The notes beneath the pieces are model-generated. The model ran no database searches, was not told where the DNA came from, and worked only from the letters and a program-made list of their open reading frames with translations. A stretch of 64,000 nt of DNA, from NCBI GenBank assembly GCA_023014335.1, contig JAECYW010000004.1:3782001-3846000 (forward strand), given 5' to 3'. Within the stretch, counting starts at the first letter, position 1; every line of letters begins with the position of its first letter. Position numbers and translations under genes: made by a program. The DNA is from Galerina marginata (Eukaryota > Basidiomycota > Agaricomycetes > Agaricales > Galerinaceae). Below are positions 34,064 through 46,668 of this stretch, piece after piece.

Positions 34064-36598
34064 TTAGCTGGAAACATAATAGTAGGAGCATGAGGTTTCT
34101 TCTATAGAACCAGTTAAAACTGAGCATGCTGGGGGCGTAAACCTGTAGACACCTACTGCTAGATAAAGCTCGATAGCCTCGTGGAGAGGCTTGATCTCCC
34201 ATTGAACTTCGTCCTCCAACGCGAAATATTTGTGACCAAGCATATTGGTGGCATAGTTGCAAAGCTCTAACATATAATCCGCGTTCGAGAGGTAGAACGG
34301 AAGAATTGCAATAGCAAACTTGACAGACTCCAGGTCATCTGGTGATCCATAACTTTCACCTGCATGGTTTTCACTCTTAGGCGATCCGTCATCCTCATCG
34401 CTATATGTGCTTGGTACAATCCTCAGTCAATTAGTCCTGGAATAAAACAATCAGACTCACCATGCTTTGGAAGCGAAGATAAACCTGAAGATCCGCAAGC
34501 ACAATGCTGCGTACATCCCACCGTTTACATAGTATTCGCCGGAGCGTTCCGGATCACGAAGATATTTCTTAAGTGGATCCAGGTGGGTGTCGCCTACTGT
34601 AAAGTCTGGGAAAATCATAATATTCCCTACAACCTTGAGGCGTTCGGACTCGTCATCGTAGTAATGCAGTATTCGAGGATGCGTCATTGCGGTACAACCA
34701 GCTTCAGGAAACGCCTCGACGATCTCACGACAAATTTCCCTGCAAATTACGTTGAGAGCAGCCTCGAACGAAGTAGCGTGGTGGGTGGATAAACTCCTTC
34801 CTGGTCCGAAATATTTTTGTACATTTGATTCCTTGATATTTTAGTTAGCAGAAGGTGGCATCCAACACTGAGAGAACTGACTTGTTGTTGACACCAGAGA
34901 TATAAGTCCACCATTTCGCAGTAATGATATAGAAGGTTACCACCTTTCAGTTCAGGTCTTACCCATTTCTCGAAATCAAAATCAAAAAAATCTTCAAGTA
35001 GTTCCTTTGTTGCGGAGGATTCAGAACAATGATCTAGCAGGTCTATAGAGACAGTGAAAATTCAATTTTGTGAAACAATCAGATTACTGACACGAAATTG
35101 ACTGAGCTTTTATTTCAAACAAATCCCAATGTTCCTGGGAAGGATCCAAGCCATCAAGATATCGCAGGTAATGCCGTGCTAGATTTGCATGTGCCGCCCC
35201 TTTATTAATATAAAATTTCCCTGAACGAGCGGGATCCATGAGAAAGTCTTGAAGTGAGGCATGGAGAGTATAAAGACGTTCGGAACAAAAGTCTTCGTCG
35301 CCTTCATCGTCTCCGATACCTGGGACATTTAAAACGGAATGCAAATCAATCAAGATAAGTTGAAGCTCCCCAAGACTATAGCCTAGAAGCCGTCTTAGGG
35401 CATATGCGAAATTTTCTCCTGATTTGTAGACCAGAAAGAGACAACTTAAGGCTTCCAATACCTTTGGGATGTCTTCCACCAAGCTGAATATATGGCTGTA
35501 CAGTGCATCGAGCTCGGAAAATGGGGCATCCTTCCCTGACAGCAGTAATACCCAAAACGATGTTGAGTTGCTCGTCGAGCTTACGGCGGGGAGATCCAAT
35601 GAATTTCACGACGGTAGCCGCATAGATAAACTGCCCGGATGACTTGCGAACCAGTTGGTGGATGTCGTCTTCGGTGGGCCAAACAGGAGGCAAAAGCGAT
35701 CGTAAAGTGTGTGTGACCTTTTCAAGGCTTCGAAGCTGTCAACCAAGAACAGCATAATATCGTCGTCTGGAGAATATTTCTCATCTAGAGCAAGTCGGGA
35801 AGTAATGTTGAGTAACGACTGATTGTTGAATGAATCACGGATAGCTAGTTCGGGTCGGCTGGCTATAAGAAAAACGAGGGGAATGGGGAATCTGTGAACG
35901 GACTGAGAGATGATTTTGAGAATGTATTCCTGGGCTTCCGGTTTACCACATTCGTCAAGACCATCCAGGATGATTACCTTGGGATTCTCGCAATCCACTA
36001 GGTTCTCCCTGATCGCGATTGAATGCCTTCTCTAATGGTCCTATGACGAGAGAGTCCATTTGAGCAGCTAGGGAACGAGTAAAAATGGAAGGGTCAGGTT
36101 TCAACCGCCTCTTCGACATAGCTGCGAAGCCGTGGAATTGCTAAGAGTAGCTGATATGCCAAGGACGGGATCAGACGTTCTTCATTGTTGCGACCCGCTG
36201 CACTTCGAGACCAAAAAAAACTGGCCGCCAGCCTGTCCTGATTGATGGCACAACTCTGCGATCTCTTGCGCGATCGCAGATTTTCCCGCTCCAGCGGCAC
36301 CGTAAAGCCACTTAACGAAAGTCGTCTTTTGCCCATCTTCGATCCAATCGATGATGTCCTGAACAACAGCGACGCGAGTATTCGGGTGGCATTTGGGAGG
36401 GATCGTATCGTTCGGCTGAGTTGTGGAATGCACCTATAGCTATATGCTTGAGCAAGAGCTCTATGCCTGGAAACGCGCATGTTGTATATCAGTATAGTCT
36501 GAATTAGATTAGTATGCACCTTTCTGCGACATTTTTGTAATAGAGGTGAATTCGCCTCCGGTAATGAAGACATTGCTTGAGTTCTGGAGGATGGACAT
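34064..36598 (-). pseudogene. NACHT/STAND-type NTPase (NLR-like), frameshifted
   Basis: Reads as a fungal NLR-like protein. It begins MSILQNSSNVFITGGEF (36598), is spliced 36520/36466, then reads AFHNSAERYD, PPKCHPNTRV and a P-loop GAAGAGKSAI in KWLYGAAGAGKSAIAQEIAE. Further NACHT elements follow: RNNEERLIPSLAYQLLLAIP, VIILDGLDECGKPEAQEYI (Walker B) and FLIASRPE. The protein frame must change at about six places: near 36400, 36230, 36097, 36002, 35702 and 35545. Most fit one extra base. From about 35545 to 34064 the frame is open again with plausible exons (to 35092; 35042-34882; 34831-34461; 34409-34064). NLRs sense non-self and trigger cell death in fungi; this copy cannot make a full NTPase as written. 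Confidence 0.75.
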
Positions 36599-39500
36599 CG
36601 AATGCAGAACCAACCTCCTTGGTGGTAATAACCAGAAAGAGGGTGTTCGTTCCCGTTCTTCGTCTGCATTGCCACCTATTTGACATAATGCTTGACATAT
36701 TTCTCTCAGCATCTTGAGCTGAAAATAGAATACTTAAGTGCAGTGCAGTGTCTCCATATTTCACGAATTCGTCGGCTTCCAACTTAGAGCCGGTTGGACC
36801 AAGTAGAAAGTGGACGTGAAGCAAATAAAAAAGCCAATGGATAGGCGACACATAGGTTTCGGTTTTCGTTGATATCCAAGCGTCATCCACCCACAGCTTC
36901 TCAGCAAACCCCCGACGCCGAGTGCTCCACCTCCCGATTCTTCCACAACTCTGCCTACATACCCGCCCATCCATCTGCTTCCACCAGCACCAAACATATT
37001 CGTTGCCAAACAGCCAAGAGGGCGCATACCAACGACCACCCCCGCGTGAGTACGCATCCTATCCCTTCTCCACCACCCTATCATTATCGAAAACCTCGGG
37101 TTCGCCAACGTCGGGTACGACGACGATGCCTTCATGCTCCTCATCTGCCACAACATTTCCACGTCCACCCACGCCACCCCTCGTCGAGTCGTTGGCCTGT
37201 TCGTGAAAGATATCATTCTTTAGCCAGTTTTCTTCTTCATTACTCGCAGCACGGCATCGACGCCGGCCCAGCACTCGTATTAGCCAGAGGAAACTCCTGC
37301 GCCACTTTCAGGAACGGGGGTTGTGCAATTTGATGATTTAAATTCGGACTCGTAGCCAGAAAAAAGCAGAACCAGCATTCCACTCCCATCTTGAACCGTA
37401 ATCCCGCTTTTGAGTGTGCTCCACGTTTATGCTGGCAGGAAACGAATACGGGCTCGTACGGGAGACGGGGTTGGCGCATAGGGGTGTTGCAAAAGTTGCT
37501 GGCGTGGTGACGATGCCTGGCGTATGCAGTCTCGATGTCGAGCTTGGGCGGCCAGATCCGGACGTATGCTGAACTTGAGCTGGAGGATGGCGTGGAAAGG
37601 AAACAGGCGTGATACTTGTGATACGGGCACTGGCGTTAACCATTGTATGGGGAGGCTTGAGGCTGGGCAGGTGGGGGGGAGAACGATCCTGCCCCTAAAG
37701 GGAACCGAAATCCGATGAAGACCACTAGGCCGACCTTCAGCATACTACTTGTACAGCATTTCCTCGACGCTAGTGTAGTAGGAGTTGTTGGTATGGGTTC
37801 GACTGGTGGTTTTGGCCACCTTCCGGTGTCCTGTAGAGACTAGGTGCTCGAGTATGTTCTGTTCCTCATGTCTATATGAGCCCTGGCGTCCTGTTTCTGG
37901 TGGTCGTAGCATGTTGGAAACATGTCGTTTCCATGCAACCCTTGATGTCACGCATGTTGCCTACTTGAGAGGTTCGGTTGGCTGAGAATACAGAAATTAT
38001 TTAGCAGTGTCTCTTTACAAGGAAGAGACCATGAATAAGCTCACGGATGATGAAGAAAACTTGTTGAAATTGCAGTGTCCTACGGAAGCGATGACCTTTT
38101 CGGAAGGCAAACGGCATCGAAGCAAGGCAGAACAGGTTCACGTTCACCCAAGTTTGGAATTTTGAAAAGAGGCAGAGGCGTTCCGAGAAAAGGTCGTTAA
38201 CTTAGGGATTTGAATTTTCAGTATTGGATTACTAATCAACAAATGTTGAATTTAAAAATAGCACACCTTTCAACATCGTCAGCGACGACGAGGACCCTTC
38301 GCCTAACCCTGCCACACCATTGGCGGCAGCTCTCCATTTTATCCCATTTTCAGCTTGCTACTTTCGTCTCAAAGCGTGATACTTTTGATAACTCGTCTTC
38401 TGATCCAGTTCCAGCCACAAAATCTCAACTAACGCGTCGAGGAAAGAAGGACGCGGATTTACGACACCAGTCGAGGATACCTGCTTGAGCACTGGAGGCA
38501 CCATCTCGATGAAACCGGGCAGATGGCTCGCGATCGCATCTAATCCATGTTCAGCAGTTGTGGCAGCTGTTTTTCACAACGAAGTCGCATAAAAATCTGG
38601 CCAAGGAACCGTTGGATGCCATATATCTTTTCCTTGATGACCGAACGCGAATGATTCGTATCTTTGACTTCGTCAACTCGGGAACGAAATCTCGGTTCTC
38701 GCCCGAATCCACGTTCATCACCATGACCAACTCTGCACCATCTCCATCAGTTCTTTATGACCTACCCGGTCATACGGAATTCAGCAAACTTGATGAAGGG
38801 ACCACCACGGATTATCCAGAAACTGTTAACGAGGCTGTCCAAAACCTAGAACGCTCGACACGAATCCTGGACTAAAAGTGTGTCAGCGCTGCTTGTTCTG
38901 CCACCCTTTGGCGGGTATTGTCCAAGGTGTATTTTTCATGCCCCCTTACTTCTCTTTTGCCGAATATGTGCGCGATTCTTTTTTTCAGTCATGCCTTTTG
39001 TTAATTGATGTTGTACCCCAGGTTCCCCCCGTCAAACCCGCTGAGACAGACTGCTCTTGTCGTCAAGTCTCTTCCTTGGAGAAATCAGAGCACCCAAAAC
39101 ACACGATCTTGACCCGGATTCGATGATCTCCTCTCGATAGTGGATACACCTTACCTACAATTGACCCACCCAACGTCTACGCTGGTTTACATCGTCTAAG
39201 GCTGGGAGACGTTGGGGTCGGACACCTGGAAATGCTTGTGATAGCACTCTCTGCTCTAGTCCTTGGCGAGTTGGTGTTACAGCGAGTGCCAGAGGTTCAG
39301 GTGGCTAGTTTGATCGACCTTTTGGGGAACGGAGCAGGGGGTGTCCTGCCGCATTGCATTGAATGGGCAAATTATTCGACGGAGAAGGAGCGAGAAGGTT
39401 TCACTTAATCTATCATTGAACACCAATGTCAATGTCCAAGAACGTCTCATCACAGGAAGACAGCAGCGCACCTCGGCCTTGGACGAAGCGAAACGCATTT

Positions 39501-40171
39501 TTCAATTAGCGCGCTTTTTTGGACCTCTCACGGCCTTGACTGGAAGACGAACTTTCATAAAGCTGGTAGAATACCATGTAAGGTTTAACATACTTATTGC
39601 GCTTTCAATAATTGACGCAAACAAGATGACTACCCACTCGTGACCTCCTCTTCCGCTACAGTCGGGTAGCATTTTTCCGTTATGTGTGGAAAGCAAAAAC
39701 CTGAAAAAGTCCAATTGGAGGCAATGAGACGAGCAAGCGCCGAAATGGGGTCAATAAGAACTATTTTGAAAATGCCTGCCACTGGATCTCATGTCAGTAC
39801 CGCTGTCAGCAAGCCCTTCCTAGAACGAATCATCTGCCCACTTATGGTTGGCACTTATAATGATATCAATCAGTGATCTCAAGATAGTCACTTGCCAGTA
39901 GTTTTGGGCGTATTTAAAGGCAGTGCAAATGTCGAAAGGTTATTTGATTGCCCCCCCTGTTCTTTCTCCTGATCGTTTACTCCTTACCACAGAGGACATC
40001 TGCAAGCCCCACAGTTCTATAGGTCACTGACAAATCTTGTTACTGCAGGTATGTTTAGTAGCCAATCCTCATCGAGACGTATGTTCACGGAAAAGTAGTA
40101 CGCGAAACATCCTCGGCTGGAACTCTTATCTATCACCGACGTGGACAATCTATCGCTAACTAACTCTTTAA
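36599..40171. other. Gene-poor region with coding islands
   Basis: 3.6 kb with no complete gene. Islands with coding character on the plus strand: 36899-37222 (two open blocks around a GTGAGT; the second reads LGFANVGYDDDAFMLLICHN); about 38244-38400 and 38430-38530 (IYDTSRGYLLEHWRHHLDE); 38558-38875; and 39166-39408, leucine-rich without ATG (GLHRLRLGDVGVGHLEMLV), like the LRR part of an F-box protein. They do not join into a model and are probably decayed. Confidence 0.4.
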
Positions 40172-41593
40172 ATGTCACTGCATCAGTTACCACTCGAATT
40201 GGTCACTCTGATCGTTGATACCTTTCGCGACGATAGGGAATTCCTGAAAACGATCTCGCTCGTTTCACGGCCATTTCTAAATGCCTGTCGGACCCACCTT
40301 TTCACCACTTTGCGCTTACATTCTCTCAATCCATCCTTCAACTACAAATGCTCAGCATGGAGCAAATTTCTTCGAACTTCAACAGCATTACTTCCTTACC
40401 TTCGCGTCCTAGAACTCGGCCCTCCAGTCTTCCGTCTCCGTGCCCGAGATCCAGCCTTATGTTCAAAACACTGGACAGCTACTTTTACGCAGGGGCTTGC
40501 CGTCTATTCATGATGACAGGATCGAATTCATTATGGCAGGAGCTACAAACGTCCACACGGTCACTCTGCGATTCGAATTCCAATCTTGGAGAAACTTTTC
40601 ACCCTCCTTCCAACGAGCCGTCATAAACCTTGTCAGAAGAGAATCTGTTTCTTCCATTAGCATTGAAGATGCCGTCGATTTCCCACTACATGCCTTGGGC
40701 ATCTGCAGACGACTACGCGATCTTTCACTGATATCCGTCAACCGACGTGAGCAGTTGAACATTGAAGAGGGTCCTATAGACCGCCAAGGGCATGCGCGCC
40801 GGGATTATTTACAGTCTCTCACTCTCTTCGCCTCCGACGAGTGTGTGGAGCACCTTGTACGAACTCTCACTAGTCCTAGATCAACCCTGGACCTATCACG
40901 ACTGCAAATGTTATCTGTTAATACCACGGGTACCGATGGCCGCAACGCTCTGAAGAGAATCCCCGCCTCCGCCCGCTCAATCACGACCCTCGAACTTCGT
41001 CTCAGCGATCAAAAAGGTGAGCAACGCAATACCCTTGTGCGCAAATGCTGAAATTGTAACCTCTCTCCACCAGAATACGATTTGTGCGACCTAAATCTTT
41101 TCCCGAATCTACGCACACTCTTCATCAGTGCTTCATATAATCGCTTACGCCGACCTATCGTGGCGCTGTCTCAGTTTCTCTCGAGGATCGCCAAGCCGAA
41201 GTACTTTGGCAAGAGCTGAAGATCCTATTCAGGCAGGACGTACCTGAATTCGAAGAAGAAAAGTCGTCACAAGAATTGACAAGAATCTGCACAAATAGGG
41301 ACTGGCGCGTTCTGGAGCAGAAGTTGACCCTACACAATCAATTCCCCTCCTTGCGAAAGGTGACATTAGTCTTTCGTCCTAAAGATGTGACGACCTTTAT
41401 GAGCGAATATTTGAGGCTTTCTCTTCATCTATCATTAGTTGAAGTCATGCCGAAGTTGTACGCATTGACGAGTCCAACAATAGAAGTCAACGATGGTATG
41501 TCCTATGTATTTTGTTCCTTCGCTCCACATATTGACTGTCCAGCATTACTTTTTATTAACATAGACCGTTTCGAGCAATACACACAGGACTAA
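40172..41593 (+). CDS. F-box/leucine-rich protein
   Basis: Begins MSLHQLPLELVTLIVDTF, a recognisable F-box helix 1, followed by FLKTISLVSRPFLNACRTHLFTTL. Exons 40172-40405, 40455-41016, 41074-41127, 41175-41495 and 41565-41593 give 399 residues with no stop. The remainder is leucine-rich (LGICRRLRDLSLISV, LEQKLTLHNQFPSLRKVTLVF). The first intron has a weak donor (GTCCTA) and removes a stretch that also looks coding (VLELGPP), so a one-base frameshift near 40440 is an alternative reading; the third intron (GTGCTT to CTCAG, 47 nt) is better supported. A different F-box subfamily from the 5-8.6 kb pair. Substrate unknown. It is convergent with the GST gene, only 28 bases away. Confidence 0.68.
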
Positions 41594-41621
41594 GTCTACT
41601 CGATGTGTCGATTAGGTGCCT

Positions 41622-42492
41622 TTAAACGGTGCTGTTTACACCATCTTTGACTGCCTGCCAGGAAGGACGGGAGGTAAGGTCGTCGAACCACCTGTATGGC
41701 AGAAACATTAAATGTGGATTGCTTTCCAAACGAGGACGATTTGCGCACCTTTTTACGTTGGGCTTCGTCTCAATAATGTTAGACCCGGCTACTGGAAGCA
41801 TGGAGCCATATGGAAGGTGGTAAAGATCGGCGAGAGTAATCTCCTAGCAGTCGATGTTAATTCCTTCCCTGGATAAATTTTACAAGGGCACTCACATCAC
41901 CCGCAAGATACTTCTGCTTGCTCAGGATTTTGTCGTAAACATCGAGCTTGGCTCCGAGGCCGGCGATGAGCTTGTCAAACACCGCTTTATCGGGAGTGAG
42001 TCCGTGATAACTGACGAAGGTGAACATGAGGCTCAAGTAGATTCCTAGTAGGGGTTGACGACGTACGGTTTGAACACCGTCTCAGCGACCGCCTTCTCGG
42101 CGTAATCGTTGAAAGCAGCCGTCTCGGTCGAAGATGCTTGCATGAAAAGCGCATTTGCCTTGAGCTCAGAGGGAATAAGAGGTGTTCCTTGATGAGGGTA
42201 TTTCGAGGCAATGTAATAGGAGATCGCTCTGCTTTCGTAGAGAATGAAACCGTCGTCGTCCTAGAAGGCAACAAGACGTAAATGTGAGATTCCTGCAATT
42301 TTAAGACCTCGAAGGCTTACGATGTACGGCACCTGACCGAAAGGCTGGTGCTTAAGGAACTCAGGCGATTTATTCTCTCCTTTTGCAAAGTCGATATCGA
42401 TGAGCTCGAATGGGACTTTCTTCTCGTGGAGGACGACGGCGACCCGCTTGGTACAGGTTGAAACTTTGCTGCCGTAGAGCTTCAGGAACCAT
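41622..42492 (-). pseudogene. Glutathione S-transferase with a one-base frameshift at the start
   Basis: A GST of the fungal Ure2/phi-like type: conjugates glutathione to electrophiles in the cytosol. Exons 42492-42321, 42260-42067, 42010-41896, 41843-41749 and 41691-41622. The N-terminal thioredoxin fold shows LKLYGSKVSTCTKRV, FGQVPYIDDDGFILYESRAI (the SNAIL-like glutathione loop) and the C-terminal domain shows LDVYDKILSKQKYLAGDEITLADLYHLPYG. All four splice junctions keep one frame through to the stop, and the total is 646 nt, exactly one more than 215 codons. The extra base is in codon 3: ATGGTTCCTGAAG instead of the expected ATGGTTCTGAAG. No alternative in-frame ATG exists upstream before a stop. 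Either a very young pseudogene or an assembly error. Confidence 0.85.
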
Positions 42493-44267
42493 GTTATCGA
42501 GAGGTTTTAAAAAAGGTGGATTGGGGCTGGAGGAGCGTTAGAAGGATCGTCTGGGGGAAATTGACAGACTGGAAATTTTTGACTTTATATATACTGGGGT
42601 CGTTGACGAATTTGAAATTCAAAAGGTCGTGTCTCGGAATCCGGGTGCTGACGAATGTGGCCAACAGTTCAGTCATTTCAAATGACTGTGCAGGTCTTGG
42701 CGAATAGTAGGCGCCAGAAATCAAACTAGAAATTGACGCCCGCAGGTTGCAGTTAACTCCGGACTAAGTCTCTTCGAATAAACATTAATACTATCCTGGG
42801 ACAGTCTATTGTCTAATAACTCGTACACTAATATTCTACACCGTTCCAGAGCTATGAGAATTCAATCCGACCTCTATTCAACCTGACTTAGAAATCCCTT
42901 ACCCACCGCTTTTACGTCAGCTCTGTCAGCAATTGATTCCGACAGGGCAGGAAAGGTAACAGCGCCACACAGATGTACATGTCATTGTTTGGTTTGTATA
43001 GGAGACCACTCCGTTGTGCAAAACTGTCCTTTTGGTATGTATTGCACATCCGTTGGGGCTCTTCAAAGCGGGAGTAATAGCCTGAGAATGACGTTCATTA
43101 GGTTAATCCCATCAATCTTAAAGACCAAATCTTGGCTTTAAGAACTTAGAGTTACATAGACGCTACTTTATTTCAATGAAAGCTCGTGTTCCGAGTTCGA
43201 CATCTGAAGACTGAGATCTCCGGCCGTTGAATTAATAAAAATGCATACTAACGAGACCGATGCTATTGCTGTGGGACAAATGTGGTGTTGATGTCCCTGT
43301 AGTATTCGCTCCATCGTTCTTTTTCAACGTTTCACTCACAAAACAGAAGGCAGCCAAATTTGCTCTGGCTGAGCCGCTCCGATTCCCAATGGTGGTCATA
43401 GATAATCCGAGTCCAAGTCAATGACAAATTTGTGAGATGATTAAATAATTCGGAGAGTCCTGCCAAGTGTTTGGATCGATTCTTCATGTCTGTTAGATAT
43501 ATTGGGTTCGACCTCAGCCGTTTCCGTCCTTCTTGAGCTAACAACCTTCGATAGCAACGCATGCAGTATGCAAAATTGAGCCCACTTATTAGGCTTTAAT
43601 AAGAATCGATTTATTACCCAAGAAACCGATGCTGTAATCCACCGAATTCAAGCCGAATTTTCGCCGAATCAATACAACACCTTCATAGTAATTACTAACT
43701 GCTAGTACTTAGTCGTAAGTACTCCAAATACAGCCCAGTTTGTAGGAACTTGTCATCTATCTATTGTACAAATTTTTAGCAAGGGGCTTCAAAAAGAAAC
43801 GGAAATTTGATTTTAACTACTCGAGTACCCATGCAAATTCTTTATGACTGGGTCGGCGTGCGGGTAGACTTTCCCGCCTTATGGTTGCTTTTCAATTCAG
43901 GTGCCGTATTTAAGTTTTGCGATGCCTTCCGCCACGTTGACGTTGGAAACTCGAATTGCACTGTTGACCTGGATGGATTTAAGAATTTATGGTATGTATT
44001 GACTGCACCCACTGCATCATTGGACTTCAAGCAAGGTTGCTGATCAGTCAAGGTGAAATATGGAGGGTTACCACATTCGTTCATTTGTAGAACTTCGCGC
44101 TTCCCGACTTGAAAGTCGAAATTATTGAATGCCCCTTTTTCAAACGCGTTGGTGTGGCACGTGATCCATGTGACTTCTCTGCACAGCTCTGCACCCGTTG
44201 CACCGCCCTCAATGCAGCGTCCAGCATCGTCATCATTCACCGGCCACCTCCCTCATTCTCAACCGCC
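42493..44267. other. Intergenic, no gene seen
   Basis: 1.8 kb of AT-rich sequence. Small frames (42494-42724 -, 43332-43562 -, 43807-44043 +) have no domain or splice support. The left end is the GST upstream region, the right end the DHHC upstream region. Confidence 0.4.
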
Positions 44268-45766
44268 ATGGTATGCACGCGGACGGTATTTCGCTGCTTC
44301 AAGACTCTTGAAAGATGGGGAAATGTCATTACAGGCAAGGCAGGGCCTTACTTTGTAGGGCTCGCAGTCATCTTAATATCCATGGGCGTGGTTTGTTTCT
44401 GTAAGCACTTTTTTTCTATGGCTTTAGAGGCTAAATGTGTCTCAATTGTTTATAGTTGATGTTATTGCACCTACCCTCTCATTTCCTATCATCACGATCC
44501 CGATCTGCATACTAATTGCATTGAATTTGCTTATGCATTATTATTATGTTGTTACTGTCCCACCAGGATTTATCGAAGACCCACCTCGCGAACCCGGAAC
44601 CGGTCTTTTCTGGGCACAGAAAACCAGTACTAAGAAGGGCAAGCAAAAGGCGTTGACTGGCGGAGTAAGATGGACGTCGAGGGGCGTGAAGATTACCCCA
44701 GCCTACTACTACCAAATGCCAGAGATGCAATAAGACGCGGCCTGAGGTGAGTCAGCCTTACTATGCCTAGCGTTTTATGACGCTCACTTCCGTCGACGAT
44801 TTAGAGGGCTCATCATTGTCGAATTTGTAACAGATGTGTCCTCAAGTATGACCATCATTGCCCAGTATGTTCTTCCTCCTTTCGTGATCCCAATTCACTT
44901 CATTCCTATTTGTGTATAGTGTACGTGCATCCAAGGCTAGATGGACCTCTGGTAACGAACTTGTTTAGGGATAAACCAATGCGTCGGGTTACACAATGAA
45001 CGACATTTTGTGTTATTCATGTATGCCGTTTCATGGATCAATTTCACCACTTATCTGACATACGATGCAGGGCGTACCTTGTAGTCGCAACATTTTGTTT
45101 TTGCCTTTCCGGTTATCAAATGTTTTTCGATTCAATAGGAGTAACTTACAAGGTGAAACCTCCCTCATTCCTAGCTTTCCTGCAAATAACGTCCAATATT
45201 TAGGTCTGGGAACATCACGTCCCTGAGATAATGTTTGCCATGATGTTTATTTTATGTATTGTTCTATGCTTTGCGGTCGCCGTCATGCTTTCATATCACC
45301 TTTACGGGGTTTCGTGGGCTGAGACGTCAGTGGAAGCCCAAGACCACGAAGAGTACCGAAAAAAGGCAAAAGAAAGGAACGAGGTGCCTACGATCCTACC
45401 AATGTTGGTGTAAATTATTGACACAGGTTTCCATAGGATTTCGTGAACTCTTACGACCTGGGGTATGTCAACGACGGTCTATCCTTATTTTTGCGTGCGA
45501 GAAGCTGATACTGCAACAGCAAAACGCAAAATATGAAATTTTTCTTCAATATCGGAGAAACAGGATAGTGCGTCCCTTCTCTTACTATTTTGCCTTGGCT
45601 TGTCCTAATTTACCCTTTTTCAGTTCAATTATGACGCTTTTTGTCCCACTGCGCATCAACCCGTATACCGATGGCTTCTCTTGGGCAAGACGAGATGGTT
45701 ACGAAAAACATCATGGACTTAGACAAGGAGATGAGCTCACGGACGACGATGACGATGACCTATAGC
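44268..45766 (+). pseudogene. DHHC-type palmitoyltransferase, frame disrupted (duplicate copy A)
   Basis: Encodes a polytopic S-acyltransferase. Exon 1 is 44268-44400 and exon 2 starts at 44456, giving two helices (VGLAVILISMGVVCF, FPIITIPICILIALNLL). Then comes the Cys-rich domain: TTTKCQRCNKTRPE, RAHHCRICNRCVLKYDHHCP with the DHHC catalytic motif, and INQCVGLHNERHFVLFM, followed by two more helices and a C-terminus ending in DGYEKHHGLRQGDE and an Asp run. Several things break it. One extra base before TTTKCQRC (about 44703) sends the frame to a stop at 44733. The splice after DHHCP lacks the expected Trp codon. Around 45480-45560 (the NIGETG block) no clean junction restores frame. The catalytic core is readable but the gene as written is not intact. 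Confidence 0.7.
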
Positions 45767-46290
45767 AGGATCTCCTTGCGTATACTCTGCTATCTTTGTT
45801 GTCATTGCTAATACCTTTCTACTCGCTAGCACTTTGGATATAATATATGTGTGAGTACTTCTTTCATTTTATGTTCGCTTTCGAAATGCTCTATGATGAT
45901 ATCTGCCGGGGCCAGATGACGCTTCGGGAGAGTCGCAAGTCTATGCTTTCAGTATGGATCTGTTCTCTGGGAAGATGGATGATCTATGTCCGGCTTGCTT
46001 TTATACCCGTGATGATTTCGATTGTCATGGGTCCTTCTCTGATTCGAGTCCCTTTTCATGTCTGCAGGTCACTGAGCGTCGCTGATAATTTGTCGACAGA
46101 ATTTAGATCTATTGGATGCATTAATACCATTCAAATCGCAACTATTTATGATACCAAACTCGACGAAACGTCAACGCTACTCTCGCGTGAATTAGGATGA
46201 GAGCCACGCATACAATGTATCAAAAACTCGAAGACATGTCGTATACGATAAATGACGCGGCATCATGCATTGACCGCTTCTTTCAAGTTC
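44969..46290. repeat. Segmental duplication, copy A
   Basis: From the INQCVGLHN exon of the DHHC gene to about 46290 this segment resembles 55100-56290 in order and orientation. Matches include the pairs around 45790/55805 (GCGTATACTCTGC against GCATATGCTGTGC), 46110/56135 (GATGCATTAATAC) and 46226/56269 (GAAGACATGTC). Confidence 0.7.
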
Positions 46291-46668
46291 CAATTCGACA
46301 GAGGTGTCTTTCAGCGAGCGAGTTGTCTCGGAATTTCGCCAGCCAGCTTCCTCTGTTGCAGTATCCTTTACCAAGATATCCTCAGGCGCATCGTCTGGCC
46401 CAACGGAGACATGAATGCGGAGCAGGTCAGCTACCCATCAACAATCGCTCTTTCCAACATTCAATCCACTACTGCTACTGCTACTTGCTTCTCTTCGCGA
46501 GTCTGTCGCCTATGGCATCAGGTTATCGTCAACTCCACCTTCCATATCAAAAGGACCGTCTCGCTAACCGATGACTCAGGCAAGATCTTCTTCGAACACC
46601 TTATCCTGACCCATTGGCTGCGGACTTATCCGCTGGATTTCTCGGCTAGAGGGAAGTCGACGAGATGA
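46197..46668 (+). pseudogene. F-box protein fragment
   Basis: An F-box-like block is split between frames: SQLPLLQ in one, then YQDILRRIVWPNG in the next, then CFSSRVCRLWHQVIVNS and FFEHLILTHWLRTYPLDF. The expected layout (LPxEIL...DILRRI...CRVCRLWHQVI) is preserved except for the one-base shift near 46360. The frame stops at 46668 with no leucine-rich region after it. A truncated, decayed gene that lies at the end of segmental duplication copy A. Confidence 0.5.

Noticed and set aside
41128..41174. A frameshift in the F-box/LRR gene at 40172-41593
   Set aside because: A 47-nt GT-AG intron with a CTCAG acceptor explains the frame change exactly and leads to an open frame to the stop.
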